A stretch of 40,057 bases of DNA from positions 1-40,057 of the forward strand of contig NZ_WTAR01000011.1 of assembly GCF_013139515.1 (NCBI RefSeq), written 5' to 3'. The notes below the pieces were generated by a model. It made no database searches. It saw only the letters and a list, made by a program, of their open reading frames with translations, and was not told where the DNA came from. Source of the stretch: Lutibacter sp. GTDB taxonomy: Bacteria; Bacteroidota; Bacteroidia; Flavobacteriales; Flavobacteriaceae. The position numbers and the translations under genes are program-made. Below, piece after piece: positions 18,121 to 26,278 of the stretch (within the stretch, counting starts at the first letter, position 1; every line of letters begins with the position of its first letter).

Positions 18121-18357
18121 TTACTTTTTAGCGTCTTCTATATAGCTAATTGCTTGACCAACAGTACCAATGTTTTCTGCTTGATCATCTGGAATTTGAA
18201 TATCAAATTCTTTTTCGAATTCCATGATCAATTCAACAGTATCAAGTGAATCAGCTCCTAAATCATTAGTAAAGCTAGCTTCGATTGTTACTTCATTTTC
18301 GTCAACGCCTAATTTATCTACGATAATGGCTTTTACTCTTGATGCAATGTCTGACAT
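18121..18357 (-). CDS. acpP: Acyl carrier protein
   Basis: This 78-residue acidic protein carries growing fatty acyl chains on a phosphopantetheine arm. The attachment site is Ser37 in [11 protein letters not shown], and the helix [18 protein letters not shown] that contacts partner enzymes is present. It is the first gene of the fabF-rnc-pyk operon. Confidence 0.98.
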   Translation of the reverse strand: MSDIASRVKAIIVDKLGVDENEVTIEASFTNDLGADSLDTVELIMEFEKEFDIQIPDDQAENIGTVGQAISYIEDAKK

Positions 18358-18388
18358 AATTCTTTTTTTTAAATTTTAATTACTGCGC

Positions 18389-18396
18389 AAAAATAT
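18389..18396 (-). promoter_or_regulatory. Probable -7 element of the acpP operon
   Basis: On the minus strand the sequence is TATTTTTG, matching TAnnTTTG, 31 bp before the acpP ATG. No clear -33 TTG is seen. The remaining gap to purN is AT-rich with no other feature. Confidence 0.45.
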
Positions 18397-18540
18397 AAAA
18401 CTTTATTGAAATGAAAATCTTTTACTTAATAAAAGATGACAATTGATTTTTAAAATTAAAAAAAGTTTTTTTAATTAAGCAGTAAAAGTTGTTAATTATT
18501 CGTTTTATTTGTTGAATAACAGAACTTAAAAATAGTACAA

Positions 18541-19110
18541 ATGAAACGTATTGTAATATTGGCTTCAGGTTCAGGTACTAATGCTGAAAATATAATTAAA
18601 CACTTCAAAAACAGCAATATAGCAATAGTTACTCAAGTGCTTTCTAATAAAAAAGATGCTTATGTATTGGAAAGAACCAAACATTTGAATGTGGAGAGTT
18701 TACCCTTTAGTAGAGCAGATTTTTATAATTCAGAAGAGTTATTAAACAATTTAAAATTAAAAGCTGATTATTTAATTTTAGCTGGTTTTTTATGGAAAAT
18801 CCCTACAAATATACTTGAAGCGTTTCCTAATAAAATAATAAATATTCACCCGGCATTGCTTCCTAAATACGGTGGAAAAGGTATGTATGGAATGCATGTG
18901 CACAATGCAGTTGTTAAAAACAAAGAGAAAGAATCGGGTATCACCATTCATTATGTGAATGAAAATTATGACGAAGGTGCTATTATTTTTCAACAAAGTT
19001 TTGAAGTATTGGTATGTGATACAGCTAAAGATGTTGCTAAAAAAATTCATATTTTAGAGCAAGAAAATTTTGCAAAAGTTATAGAACAAGTTATTTTAGA
19101 AAATGAGTAA
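18541..19110 (+). CDS. purN: Phosphoribosylglycinamide formyltransferase
   Basis: PurN transfers a formyl group from 10-formyl-tetrahydrofolate to GAR in purine synthesis. The phosphate-binding N terminus ILASGSGTNAENI is present, along with catalytic Asn101 and His103 in IINIHPALLPKYGGKGMYG and Asp144 in NYDEGAIIF. The length of 189 is typical of Bacteroidota PurN. It is divergent from acpP and overlaps the RNase H gene by 8 bp, which suggests translational coupling. Confidence 0.97.
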   Translation: MKRIVILASGSGTNAENIIKHFKNSNIAIVTQVLSNKKDAYVLERTKHLNVESLPFSRADFYNSEELLNNLKLKADYLILAGFLWKIPTNILEAFPNKIINIHPALLPKYGGKGMYGMHVHNAVVKNKEKESGITIHYVNENYDEGAIIFQQSFEVLVCDTAKDVAKKIHILEQENFAKVIEQVILENE

Positions 19111-19735
19111 AAAAAAGTTTTATGTAATTTGGAATGGCCACAAAACAGGCGTTTTTACATCTTGGAATATGTGTAAAAAGCACATTTCCGATTTTAAAGG
19201 AGCTCAATACAAATCTTTTGCATCAAAAGAAGTTGCTGAAAAAGCATTTAAAGGGAATTATGCAGATTATGTTGGGAAAGACACTAAAAAAGTACAGCTT
19301 TCTTCAGAAGAATTAAAATTAATAGGAAAACCAAATTTAGAATCTCTTTCAGTTGATGCAGCTTGTAGTGGGAATCCTGGGAAAATGGAATACAGAGGTG
19401 TAAATACCAAAACTAAAAAGCAATTCTTTATTCAAGGGCCTTTTGATAAAGGAACCAATAACATAGGTGAATTTTTGGCTTTGGTTCACGGATTGGGATT
19501 TTTGAAAAAATTAAAGAGCAATTTGCCTATTTATTCTGATTCTAGAATTGCAATAAGTTGGGTAAAAAAAGGACAGTGTAGAACAAATTTACCTATTACT
19601 GTAGAAAATAAAGTATTGTTTGATTTGATAAAACGTGCTGAAATTTGGCTTAAAAATAACACCTACTCAACTACTATTTTAAAATGGGAAACAAAGGCTT
19701 GGGGTGAAATTCCTGCTGACTTTGGAAGAAAATAG
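19103..19735 (+). CDS. Viroplasmin-type ribonuclease H
   Basis: The 210-residue protein joins an N-terminal caulimovirus-viroplasmin (RNase H N-terminal) domain (KKFYVIWNGHKTGVFTSW at residues 4-21, which binds RNA:DNA hybrids) to an RNase H domain. The four acidic active-site residues are present: Asp85 (LSVDAACSGNPG), Glu123 (NNIGEFLAL), Asp146 (IYSDSRIAI) and Asp206 in the terminal IPADFGRK. It removes RNA from RNA:DNA hybrids such as primers and R-loops. The gene overlaps purN by 8 bp. Confidence 0.95.
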   Translation: MSKKKFYVIWNGHKTGVFTSWNMCKKHISDFKGAQYKSFASKEVAEKAFKGNYADYVGKDTKKVQLSSEELKLIGKPNLESLSVDAACSGNPGKMEYRGVNTKTKKQFFIQGPFDKGTNNIGEFLALVHGLGFLKKLKSNLPIYSDSRIAISWVKKGQCRTNLPITVENKVLFDLIKRAEIWLKNNTYSTTILKWETKAWGEIPADFGRK

Positions 19736-19748
19736 ACTTCTTAAATAA

Positions 19749-20156
19749 TTATTCTAAAACTTTAAATAGAACTTCAATTAAAGGTTTTAATTTATCTGGC
19801 GGGTTTCCGTGATCAAATGTTTGAGATTCATAAATTAAATCATTTATAGAAATACTTAAAGTTGCGTGTAATGCAGCATCAACATTTCTATTGCTTGTAG
19901 GTGAAGAAAAACTTTCTATTTCAGTAAGGTTTATTTGTTCAACAATAGTTGTAATTTCTTTCCAAAATTTCGAATTCGTTTTTGTTTCTATAGTCTTCTC
20001 AATATCTTTATAATACACTTTCGTTGAAGTAACTTCAAATTTAATTGAACTACCACGTGTAGTGGCATCATAATTAATAATCATAGTTTTTAAATTAGTT
20101 TGCGCTTTACAGCTATGAAGAATAACAATAAGAAAAAGATATTTTACGAATTTCAT
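19749..20156 (-). CDS. Small lipoprotein of unknown function
   Basis: A 135-residue product with a probable lipoprotein signal (MKFVKYLFLIVILHSCKAQ, cysteine 16). The mature part has beta-strand character (IINYDATTRGSSIKFEVTSTKVYY) and a mid-region that ends in HGNPPDKLKPLIEVLF. Similar small lipoproteins are common in flavobacteria, but I know no function. It is convergent with the RNase H gene and is separated from the upstream metalloprotease by a terminator, so it probably has its own weak promoter. Confidence 0.8.
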   Translation of the reverse strand: MKFVKYLFLIVILHSCKAQTNLKTMIINYDATTRGSSIKFEVTSTKVYYKDIEKTIETKTNSKFWKEITTIVEQINLTEIESFSSPTSNRNVDAALHATLSISINDLIYESQTFDHGNPPDKLKPLIEVLFKVLE

Positions 20157-20186
20157 TTTAGGTAAAATTTAGTAATTTAAAGGTAT

Positions 20187-20216
20187 AAAAAAAGGAGCTT
20201 AAAGCTCCCTTTTTTA
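20187..20216 (-). terminator. Intrinsic terminator of the metalloprotease gene
   Basis: GGAGCTT and AAGCTCC (20194-20208) form a perfect inverted repeat, flanked by seven A on the left and six T on the right. Read on the minus strand it lies 25-45 bp after the metalloprotease stop and ends in a run of seven T. Confidence 0.85.
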
Positions 20217-20232
20217 TCTTTTTAAAAGTATT

Positions 20233-21297
20233 TTATTGTACAAAACTTTCTCTAGAACCACCTGAAGCAAAAATTGCTCTCATTCTATCATTTTGACCAT
20301 TAGAGAACATATACATACAATCGTCATATACATAATCCATATAGTTCATAGTCATATCGTTAGATTTACAATTCACAGTTGGGTACGATGGGCATCCATA
20401 ATTTGGTGCATCAGAACTTGGTGTGTCAGCAACAAAATCGTCTTGACGACATCTACCATCTCCCCAAATATGACGTAAGTTTAACCAGTGACCAACTTCA
20501 TGAGTTGCTGTTCTTCCGTGTCCATATTGTCCACCAGCAGTATTTTCACCTAAGAAATCAGATCCAATAACAACACCATCTGTAGCTAAAGATCCTCCAG
20601 GAAATTGCGCATACCCTAAAATTCCACCACCTATTTCACAAACCCATATGTTTAAGAAATTAGCTGGGTCAGTAGCATCAATACCACCTTGACTAGAAAG
20701 TTTCATTGCGTCATTAGTTCCCCAAGATGTTTTGCTTGAAGCTTTTCTATTAACAGCATCCAATACAAATGTAACGTCTGCATCTGCAACTAAACTTGCA
20801 AACTCTGCAGGAATAGCACTTGTTCCAGGATTGTTGTTGTTAAAATCAGCATTTAAAATAGCGATTTGAGAATTGATATGTGCTTGAGTAACTGGATGAT
20901 TTGCATCTTCTAATACATTTACAACAACAGGAATAGTAATTGTACCTGTATAGCCTGTTGGAGGAGGAGGATCACCGCCACCACCATTATTTCCACCACC
21001 TGGGTTTCCACTTGGTTTTTTACCAGCAATAAATGTTCTAGTATGTTTTTCAATTGCAAACATTCTATTCTCTAGACTAGGGTTTTCTTTTAATTGTCTG
21101 TTTAATACAGACATACTTTGACATTTGTCGTTTTTTGCGTCGCTTGAGGCTTTCGAAGCATCAACATTAGTATGAACGTAAAAGTCGCTCATATCTATTT
21201 GAGCTGCTTCTTGATTTGGTACTACCTCGTCAGAATTTTGCTGACATGCAACAAAAGCTATCGCTACTATTGCAAAAGAAAAAATGATTTTTTTCAT
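20233..21297 (-). CDS. Zinc metalloprotease lipoprotein, M43/pappalysin type
   Basis: The 354-residue protein starts with a lipoprotein signal (IVAIAFVACQQ, Cys18). A propeptide-like region is followed by a Gly/Pro-rich linker (residues 95-115), then a metzincin catalytic domain. Zinc ligands His266, His270 and His276 lie in HEVGHWLNLRH with catalytic Glu267, and the Met-turn lies in MTMNYMDY near residues 314-322. This matches M43 cytophagalysin-like proteases of Bacteroidota, which are secreted or cell-surface enzymes. Cysteines flanking the active site could form the disulfides typical of the group. It is monocistronic, with its own promoter and terminator. The substrate is unknown. Confidence 0.92.
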   Translation of the reverse strand: MKKIIFSFAIVAIAFVACQQNSDEVVPNQEAAQIDMSDFYVHTNVDASKASSDAKNDKCQSMSVLNRQLKENPSLENRMFAIEKHTRTFIAGKKPSGNPGGGNNGGGGDPPPPTGYTGTITIPVVVNVLEDANHPVTQAHINSQIAILNADFNNNNPGTSAIPAEFASLVADADVTFVLDAVNRKASSKTSWGTNDAMKLSSQGGIDATDPANFLNIWVCEIGGGILGYAQFPGGSLATDGVVIGSDFLGENTAGGQYGHGRTATHEVGHWLNLRHIWGDGRCRQDDFVADTPSSDAPNYGCPSYPTVNCKSNDMTMNYMDYVYDDCMYMFSNGQNDRMRAIFASGGSRESFVQ

Positions 21298-21353
21298 TGT
21301 AAACTTGATTTGTTTTAGTTAATAATTAGGGTTAATCTTTAAGTAAAGATGGT

Positions 21354-21383
21354 CGAATATATTAAAAAAAAGTTAAAAAACAA
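21354..21383 (-). promoter_or_regulatory. Promoter of the metalloprotease gene
   Basis: On the minus strand TTG (21381-21383) is followed after 19 bp by TATATTCG (21354-21361), a one-base variant of TAnnTTTG. The start codon is about 57 bp downstream. Confidence 0.55.
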
Positions 21384-21469
21384 GAGGAAGGCAGAAGAAA
21401 CTCTTAAAAAAATAAATTATTCGTAATTTAAATTAAAATTTACACAGAAAAACATATTTTGTTAAATAA

Positions 21470-22684
21470 TTAACAAAGCATTGTTTTTGCTTTAATTAGC
21501 GCATTATACAATAAGTCAATTTCTTCAAAAGTGTTGTAAAAAGTAAAAGAAGCTCTAATAGTCCCTGGGATATTATAGAAATCCATAATTGGTTGTGCGC
21601 AATGATGCCCAGTTCTAACTGCAATTCCTAATTTATCAATAATAGTTCCAATATCAAAAGGGTGAATTTCATTAATATTAAATGAAATTACAGCAGTTTT
21701 ATGTTGTGAAGTACCATAAATTTTTAGACCTTCAATTTGAAGTAATTTTTTAGTAGCATATTGAAGTAATTCATCTTCATAGGAAGCAATGTTATCAAAA
21801 CCAATCGCATTCATATAATCAATAGCAACACCAAAAGCTATAACACCAGCAATATTTGGTGTTCCTGCTTCAAACTTATGAGGTGAATCTGCATACGTAG
21901 TTTTTTCAAAAGTAACTTTTTTTATCATTTCGCCGCCACCTTGGTATGGAGGTAATTTGTTTAACCATGCTGCTTTTCCGTATAAAATACCAACACCTGT
22001 TGGGCCACATAATTTGTGTGCTGAAGCCACATAAAAATCAGCATCTAATTCTTGTAAATCTGGTTTAATATGTGGGCAACTTTGAGCTCCATCAATTAAA
22101 ACAGCAGCGCCAATATTGTGAGCTTTATCAATAATTTTTTTAATAGGGTTTATGGTTCCTAAAGCATTTGAAACGTGATTTACAAATACCAATTTTGTTT
22201 TATCAGAAAGTAATTTATCATATTCACTCATCACTAATTCTCCTTCCAAATTCATTGGAATTACTTTTAAAATAGCACCTGTTCTTTCACAAAGCATTTG
22301 CCAAGGCACTATATTTGAATGATGTTCTAAGGCCGAAACGATAATTTCATCACCTTTTTTTAATAAAGAAGAAAAACCAGTTGCAACTATATTTATACTG
22401 TGTGTTGTACCTGCAGTTAGTATAATTTCGTAACTTTTTTTGGCGTTGAAATGTTTTTGAAGCTTTATTCTAGCTTCTTCATAAGCGTTTGTTGCTTTTT
22501 GGCTTAAAGTGTGAACGCCTCTATGAATATTTGAGTTAAATGTAGAATAATAATTAACAATGCTATCAATTACAACTTGAGGTTTTTGATTTGTTGCAGC
22601 ATTATCTAAATAAACTAATTGTTTTCCGTTAATTTTTTGACTTAAGATTGGAAAATCAGCTCTTATTTTTTTAATATCTATCAT
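21470..22684 (-). CDS. sufS: Cysteine desulfurase SufS
   Basis: SufS takes sulfur from cysteine for iron-sulfur cluster assembly, using pyridoxal phosphate. The PLP lysine is Lys224 in SAHKLCGPTG, the cofactor Asp/Gln lie in LIDGAQS, and the catalytic cysteine is Cys362 in VRTGHHCAQPIMDF. The RTGHHCAQP pattern is that of group II (SufS/CsdA) enzymes. The length of 404 is normal. No other suf genes lie in the window, so it is separated from any sufBCD cluster here. A perfect palindrome sits 9 bp before the start. Confidence 0.96.
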   Translation of the reverse strand: MIDIKKIRADFPILSQKINGKQLVYLDNAATNQKPQVVIDSIVNYYSTFNSNIHRGVHTLSQKATNAYEEARIKLQKHFNAKKSYEIILTAGTTHSINIVATGFSSLLKKGDEIIVSALEHHSNIVPWQMLCERTGAILKVIPMNLEGELVMSEYDKLLSDKTKLVFVNHVSNALGTINPIKKIIDKAHNIGAAVLIDGAQSCPHIKPDLQELDADFYVASAHKLCGPTGVGILYGKAAWLNKLPPYQGGGEMIKKVTFEKTTYADSPHKFEAGTPNIAGVIAFGVAIDYMNAIGFDNIASYEDELLQYATKKLLQIEGLKIYGTSQHKTAVISFNINEIHPFDIGTIIDKLGIAVRTGHHCAQPIMDFYNIPGTIRASFTFYNTFEEIDLLYNALIKAKTMLC

Positions 22685-22692
22685 TTTCTTTT

Positions 22693-22709
22693 TTTAGAAT
22701 GATTCTAAA
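22693..22709 (-). promoter_or_regulatory. Palindromic operator candidate upstream of sufS
   Basis: TTTAGAAT-G-ATTCTAAA is a perfect inverted repeat with 8-bp arms at 22693-22709. The arms themselves resemble iron-responsive regulator boxes. A TAATTTCG -7-like element (minus strand, 22712-22719) lies next to it, so the palindrome would cover the transcription start. The regulator is not identified. Confidence 0.55.
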
Positions 22710-22786
22710 TGCGAAATTACAAAATTGCAGTAATACTATAGATAGTTAAAGTTAAAATATGAAAAATTTAACCTTTTTGCTTTCAA

Positions 22787-23144
22787 TTAAAAATAAATAA
22801 CTTTAATTGATTTTACAGTAGTTTCATTTAATTCAAAACTAGCTTTAGAGAATTTAGGACGATTCCTCATTCCTATAGATTCATAATTAGAAAACCCAAT
22901 ACCTTCTTTAGGAAGCATAAATCCTTTATTTACTTTACCATTCTCATTTTCATCATGAAGAATATTAATAGCGTATTTTCCTTTTGGTAAGTTAGTAAAA
23001 GTTATAGTTGATGAATCTTTCGTTATCAAAGCAATATCTTTTTTATAGTATTTTTTATATTTTTCATTGGGAATAGAACCTTCTTTGTTATAGATTGCAA
23101 ATTGAACTATACCTTTTTAATTTTTCAACTTTTATTGTTAATGA
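22787..23144 (-). pseudogene. DUF2141 protein remnant, truncated and frameshifted
   Basis: Downstream of 23116 one frame reads a DUF2141 C-terminal region: GIVQFAIYNKEGSIPNE, FTNLPKGKYAINILHDENEN, PKEGIGFSNY and RPKFSKASFEL. The expected preceding strand (SLTIKVEKLK) is found in the neighbouring frame at 23115-23144, and an in-frame TAA (23117-23119) blocks the main frame. The two pieces meet in a run of five A (23114-23118), so an indel has broken the gene. No signal peptide or ATG precedes them; the ABC permease stop is immediately upstream at 23152. DUF2141 proteins are normally exported and about 140 residues long. The only available start in the intact part would be a TTG at 23029, which cuts the domain in half. 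Confidence 0.75.
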
Positions 23145-23151
23145 ATAAGTT

Positions 23152-24273
23152 TTAAGTTGTTTTTTTATAACTCCAAACCGCTAATCCATTCATTAAAATT
23201 GCATATCCAAGCGTTTTTATAAGCTGAGGTAAAATGTCATTAAAATCAGCACCTTTTAACATGACCATTCGCATCACTTCAACAAAATATTTTATGGGGT
23301 TAAATTCAGTTAAATTTTGAGCCCATTTAGGCATACTTTCAATAGGTGTGAATAAACCGCTCATTAAAATAAAAATTACTACAAAAAACCAAGAAATAAA
23401 CATAGCTTGTTGTTGCGTATCTGTAAAATTTGAAATAAATAATCCCATTCCTAAAATAACCAAAATATAAATTGAATTATATAAATACATTAAGGCAATA
23501 CTCCCAACAATTGGCACATTGAATAAGACTTTAGCAATAATTAAACCTATAGTTAATAAACCCATTCCGATAACCCAAAACGGAAATAATTTACCAATAA
23601 TAAATTGATGTTTTTTAATAGGAGTTACGTTTATTTGCTCTAGAGTTCCAACTTCTTTTTCGCGAACAATGTTCATTCCAGCTAAAAACAACGTAATCAT
23701 TGTGACTAGTAAAACTAAAATACCAGGAACCATAAAAGTTTTGTAATTCAGTGTTTCGTTATACCAAAAAGAAGTAATAGTTGAAATATTTTTGGGTTTA
23801 TTAACTATATCTGAAGGTTGAATTAATTTAGCTTGCGCGTTTTTATTAAATCGCTGTACAATTTGATTGATATACACATTTTCAACACCTGCAGTGGCGC
23901 CATCAATAGCATTAATTATGACAGATAAATCTGTTTTTTTGTTTTTTGAAAGATCTCGTTCAAAATGAGAGGGAATTTCTAAAATAACATCAACCTCACC
24001 TTTTAGCATTGAAGCACTCGCTATTTTTTCAGAAGAAAAATTTGAAACAACATTAAAATAAGTAGATGCTTCAAATTTATTAATTAAGGCTCTTGAAAAT
24101 GAAGTGTTATCATTATCAATATAGGAGAATTTTATATTTTTTATTTCAAATGTTGCTGCGTTTGAAAGAATAATAAGTTGAATTAAAGGCAATACAAAAA
24201 TAATAGGAAGCATTCCTTTATTTCTAAATATTTGTTTGAATTCTTTTTGAATGATATATCCTATGGTCTTCAT
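23152..24273 (-). CDS. ABC-2 type efflux permease (YbhS/YbhR-like)
   Basis: I chose the ATG at 24273 (MKTIGYIIQKEFKQIFRNKG); the ATG at 24288 adds only five residues and touches a repeat. The topology is that of ABC-2 drug exporters: one N-terminal membrane helix (about residues 22-40), a large periplasmic domain to about 165, then five further hydrophobic segments. Cytoplasmic coupling-helix motifs include NIVREKEVGTLEQINVTPI. It is the last gene of the efflux operon. With the neighbouring permease it would form a heterodimeric membrane channel powered by the two ATPases. The substrate is unknown. Confidence 0.93.
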   Translation of the reverse strand: MKTIGYIIQKEFKQIFRNKGMLPIIFVLPLIQLIILSNAATFEIKNIKFSYIDNDNTSFSRALINKFEASTYFNVVSNFSSEKIASASMLKGEVDVILEIPSHFERDLSKNKKTDLSVIINAIDGATAGVENVYINQIVQRFNKNAQAKLIQPSDIVNKPKNISTITSFWYNETLNYKTFMVPGILVLLVTMITLFLAGMNIVREKEVGTLEQINVTPIKKHQFIIGKLFPFWVIGMGLLTIGLIIAKVLFNVPIVGSIALMYLYNSIYILVILGMGLFISNFTDTQQQAMFISWFFVVIFILMSGLFTPIESMPKWAQNLTEFNPIKYFVEVMRMVMLKGADFNDILPQLIKTLGYAILMNGLAVWSYKKTT

Positions 24274-24287
24274 TATGGTTCTGTTCA

Positions 24288-24316
24288 TGAGATTCCCGCC
24301 TTCGCAGGAATGACAG
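24288..24316 (+). repeat. Short palindromic repeat between permease genes
   Basis: The sequence around ATTCCCGCCTTCGCAGGAAT is an imperfect hairpin (8-bp arms, one mismatch) preceded by TGAG and followed by GACAG. It belongs to the widespread 'ATTCCCGCnnnnGCGGGAAT' class whose plus-strand reading gives the peptide IPAFAGMT. It is inserted directly before the start region of the downstream permease gene. Copy number is unknown. Confidence 0.7.
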
Positions 24317-24329
24317 TTGTTTTTAACTT

Positions 24330-24446
24330 ATTTTTAGAAAATAGAAAAAAGAGCATAGAGAAAAGACTTTTTAAAGTCAAACATTTTACGCTATTAATTT
24401 TCAGACCTTTGTCTATTTTCTTTTATCTATTCTTAATTTCCCTGTT
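24330..24446. repeat. Probable second intergenic repeat between permease genes
   Basis: The stretch contains repeated purine-rich AGAAAATAGAAAA-type words at the left, a perfect hairpin GACTTT-TT-AAAGTC at 24365-24378, and complementary TCTATTTTC-type words at 24411-24432. The low-complexity inverted layout resembles intergenic junk repeats of flavobacteria. In the minus direction the hairpin is followed by TTTT and could weakly terminate or pause transcription between the two permease genes. Confidence 0.4.
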
Positions 24447-25553
24447 TTATTCTAATCTAATTTTATACTTTTTAATACTTAACGCAATAAAAAACAGCGT
24501 CATTACAACTAAAATTAATGTTTCTTTCCAAATAAATGTTAGTCCAACACCTTTCAACATAATTCCTTTTAAAATAATTACAAACCACTTTGCAGGAATT
24601 ATATTACTTATTACTTGCAGCGGTAAAGGCATACTTGCAATTGGGAAAATAAACCCAGATAATAATATAGTTGGCAACATTAATCCCATTAAAGAAATCA
24701 TCATAGCAGTTTGCTGTGTGGCTGATATTGTTGAAATTAAAATACCTAAAGCTAATGCTGTAATAATAAATAAAACACTTTCAACACCTAATAAAAAGAG
24801 GCTTCCTTGAATAGGCATTTTAAAAATAAAAATGCTGAGTAAAACGATAACAATGGCGTTGATGATGGATAGAAAAACATAAGGAATTACTTTCCCAACA
24901 ATTACTTGAAATGGTTTTATTGGCGATACTAATAAAATTTCCATAGTGCCTAATTCCTTTTCGCGAGTAATAGAAATTGAAGTCATCATTGCAGAAACTA
25001 GCATTAAAATAATAGTCATTACACCAGGGACAAACATAAAAACACTTTTTAATTCAGGGTTGTAAACCATTCGGGTTTTTGGAACAATTTGATAAGGCGT
25101 TTTTATGTTTTTATTAATTTCTTGTTGGTATTTTTGAAGAATTGAATTCGTGTAATTACTAATGGTATTTGCTGTATTAGGGTCAGTTGCGTCCGTAATT
25201 ATTTGAATGGTTGCATTATTTTCTTTTGTTAGATTTTTACTAAAATCTTTTTCAAAAATTAATACAGCTTTTACTTTTCCTTTTTTAAAAACAGCTTCAA
25301 TTTCAGCTTCATTTTTTATCAACTGTTTAATGCTAAAATATTTGGAAGATGCTATTTTATTGATAATTTCTTGCGAAGTTATATCTTTAGAATGGTCAAG
25401 AATAGCAATATCAACATTGTTAATTTCATTCGTTATGGCAAATCCAAAAAGCATAATTTGCGCTATTGGCATTCCAAAAAGAATGAATAATGACCGTCTA
25501 TCTCTAAAGATATGGTAAAACTCTTTTTTTATGAAACCTATAAATCTCTTCAT
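24447..25553 (-). CDS. ABC-2 type efflux permease (YbhS/YbhR-like)
   Basis: The 368-residue product is a paralogue of the following permease, with the same layout: an N-terminal cytoplasmic KKEFYHIFRDRRS segment, one membrane helix, a periplasmic domain to about residue 165, then five membrane helices. The coupling region contains SITREKELGTMEILLVSPIKP. Its start codon overlaps the stop of the second ATPase gene by 4 bp. Together the two permeases and two ATPases correspond to E. coli YbhR/YbhS with YbhF. Confidence 0.93.
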   Translation of the reverse strand: MKRFIGFIKKEFYHIFRDRRSLFILFGMPIAQIMLFGFAITNEINNVDIAILDHSKDITSQEIINKIASSKYFSIKQLIKNEAEIEAVFKKGKVKAVLIFEKDFSKNLTKENNATIQIITDATDPNTANTISNYTNSILQKYQQEINKNIKTPYQIVPKTRMVYNPELKSVFMFVPGVMTIILMLVSAMMTSISITREKELGTMEILLVSPIKPFQVIVGKVIPYVFLSIINAIVIVLLSIFIFKMPIQGSLFLLGVESVLFIITALALGILISTISATQQTAMMISLMGLMLPTILLSGFIFPIASMPLPLQVISNIIPAKWFVIILKGIMLKGVGLTFIWKETLILVVMTLFFIALSIKKYKIRLE

Positions 25554-26278
25554 CCTCTTGCTAATTTTAAAAACACATCATTCATTGTATCAGCTTTAAA
25601 CTGTTCTTTCAATTTTGTTGGTGTGTCTAAAGCTTCAATTTTACCATCAACCATAATTGAAACCCGATCGCAATATTCTGCTTCATCCATATAATGTGTG
25701 GTTACAAAAACGGTTGTGCCGTTGTTTGCGGTTTTATAAATCATTTCCCAAAATTGTCGCCTTGTAATTGGATCAACACCACCAGTTGGCTCGTCTAAAA
25801 AAACAATTTTAGGATTGTGTAATAAAGCTACAGAGAATGATATTTTTTGTTTCCAGCCTAAAGGTAGTGAGCCTACCAGTTCATTTACAATATCTTGTAA
25901 GCCCAGTTCTTCAACTAATAAACATCTTTTTTCTTCAATTTGTTTACGTGATAAACCATAAATTCCACCAAAAAAAGTAATATTTTCTTTCACAGTTAAA
26001 TCATCATACAAAGCAAATTTCTGACTCATATAGCCAATGTTTTTTTTGATGTCTTCAGGGTTTTTAAAAACATCAAAACCAGCTACTTGTGCATCTCCTG
26101 AAGTTGGGATAGAAATACCAATGAGCATTTTCATAGCAGTTGTTTTCCCAGCTCCATTTGCTCCCAAAAAACCAAATATTTCTCCTGTTTTTACTTTAAA
26201 AGAAATTTTATTTACGGCAGTAAAATCACCAAATTTTTTAGTGAGGTTTTCAACTTTTATTACGTTTTTACTTTTCAT
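25550..26278 (-). CDS. ABC transporter ATPase, second unit
   Basis: This is a 242-residue ABC ATPase. Walker A is GANGAGKTT (about residues 38-46) and Walker B with catalytic Glu is IVFLDEPTGGVDP. The H-loop is in FVTTHYMDEAEYC. The signature loop is degenerate: SLPLGWKQK in place of LSGGQ. This form is also what I recall from the C-terminal half of fused YbhF proteins. It suggests that one composite ATP site lacks a normal signature. The gene overlaps both neighbours by 4 bp, giving tight translational coupling. Confidence 0.95.
   Translation of the reverse strand: MKSKNVIKVENLTKKFGDFTAVNKISFKVKTGEIFGFLGANGAGKTTAMKMLIGISIPTSGDAQVAGFDVFKNPEDIKKNIGYMSQKFALYDDLTVKENITFFGGIYGLSRKQIEEKRCLLVEELGLQDIVNELVGSLPLGWKQKISFSVALLHNPKIVFLDEPTGGVDPITRRQFWEMIYKTANNGTTVFVTTHYMDEAEYCDRVSIMVDGKIEALDTPTKLKEQFKADTMNDVFLKLARG

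Noticed and set aside
20293..20570. Short plus-strand open frames opposite the metalloprotease
   Set aside because: They lie within the catalytic domain coding region in antisense, with His/Ile-rich artefact sequences and no initiation context.
22787..23029. The 80-residue TTG-started frame as an intact small gene
   Set aside because: It begins in the middle of the DUF2141 domain; conserved family sequence continues upstream but is out of reach of any start codon.
24232..24810. A 192-codon plus-strand open frame with the peptide IPAFAGMT
   Set aside because: It overlaps the two permease genes in antisense and its distinctive peptide comes from the palindromic repeat, not from a gene.
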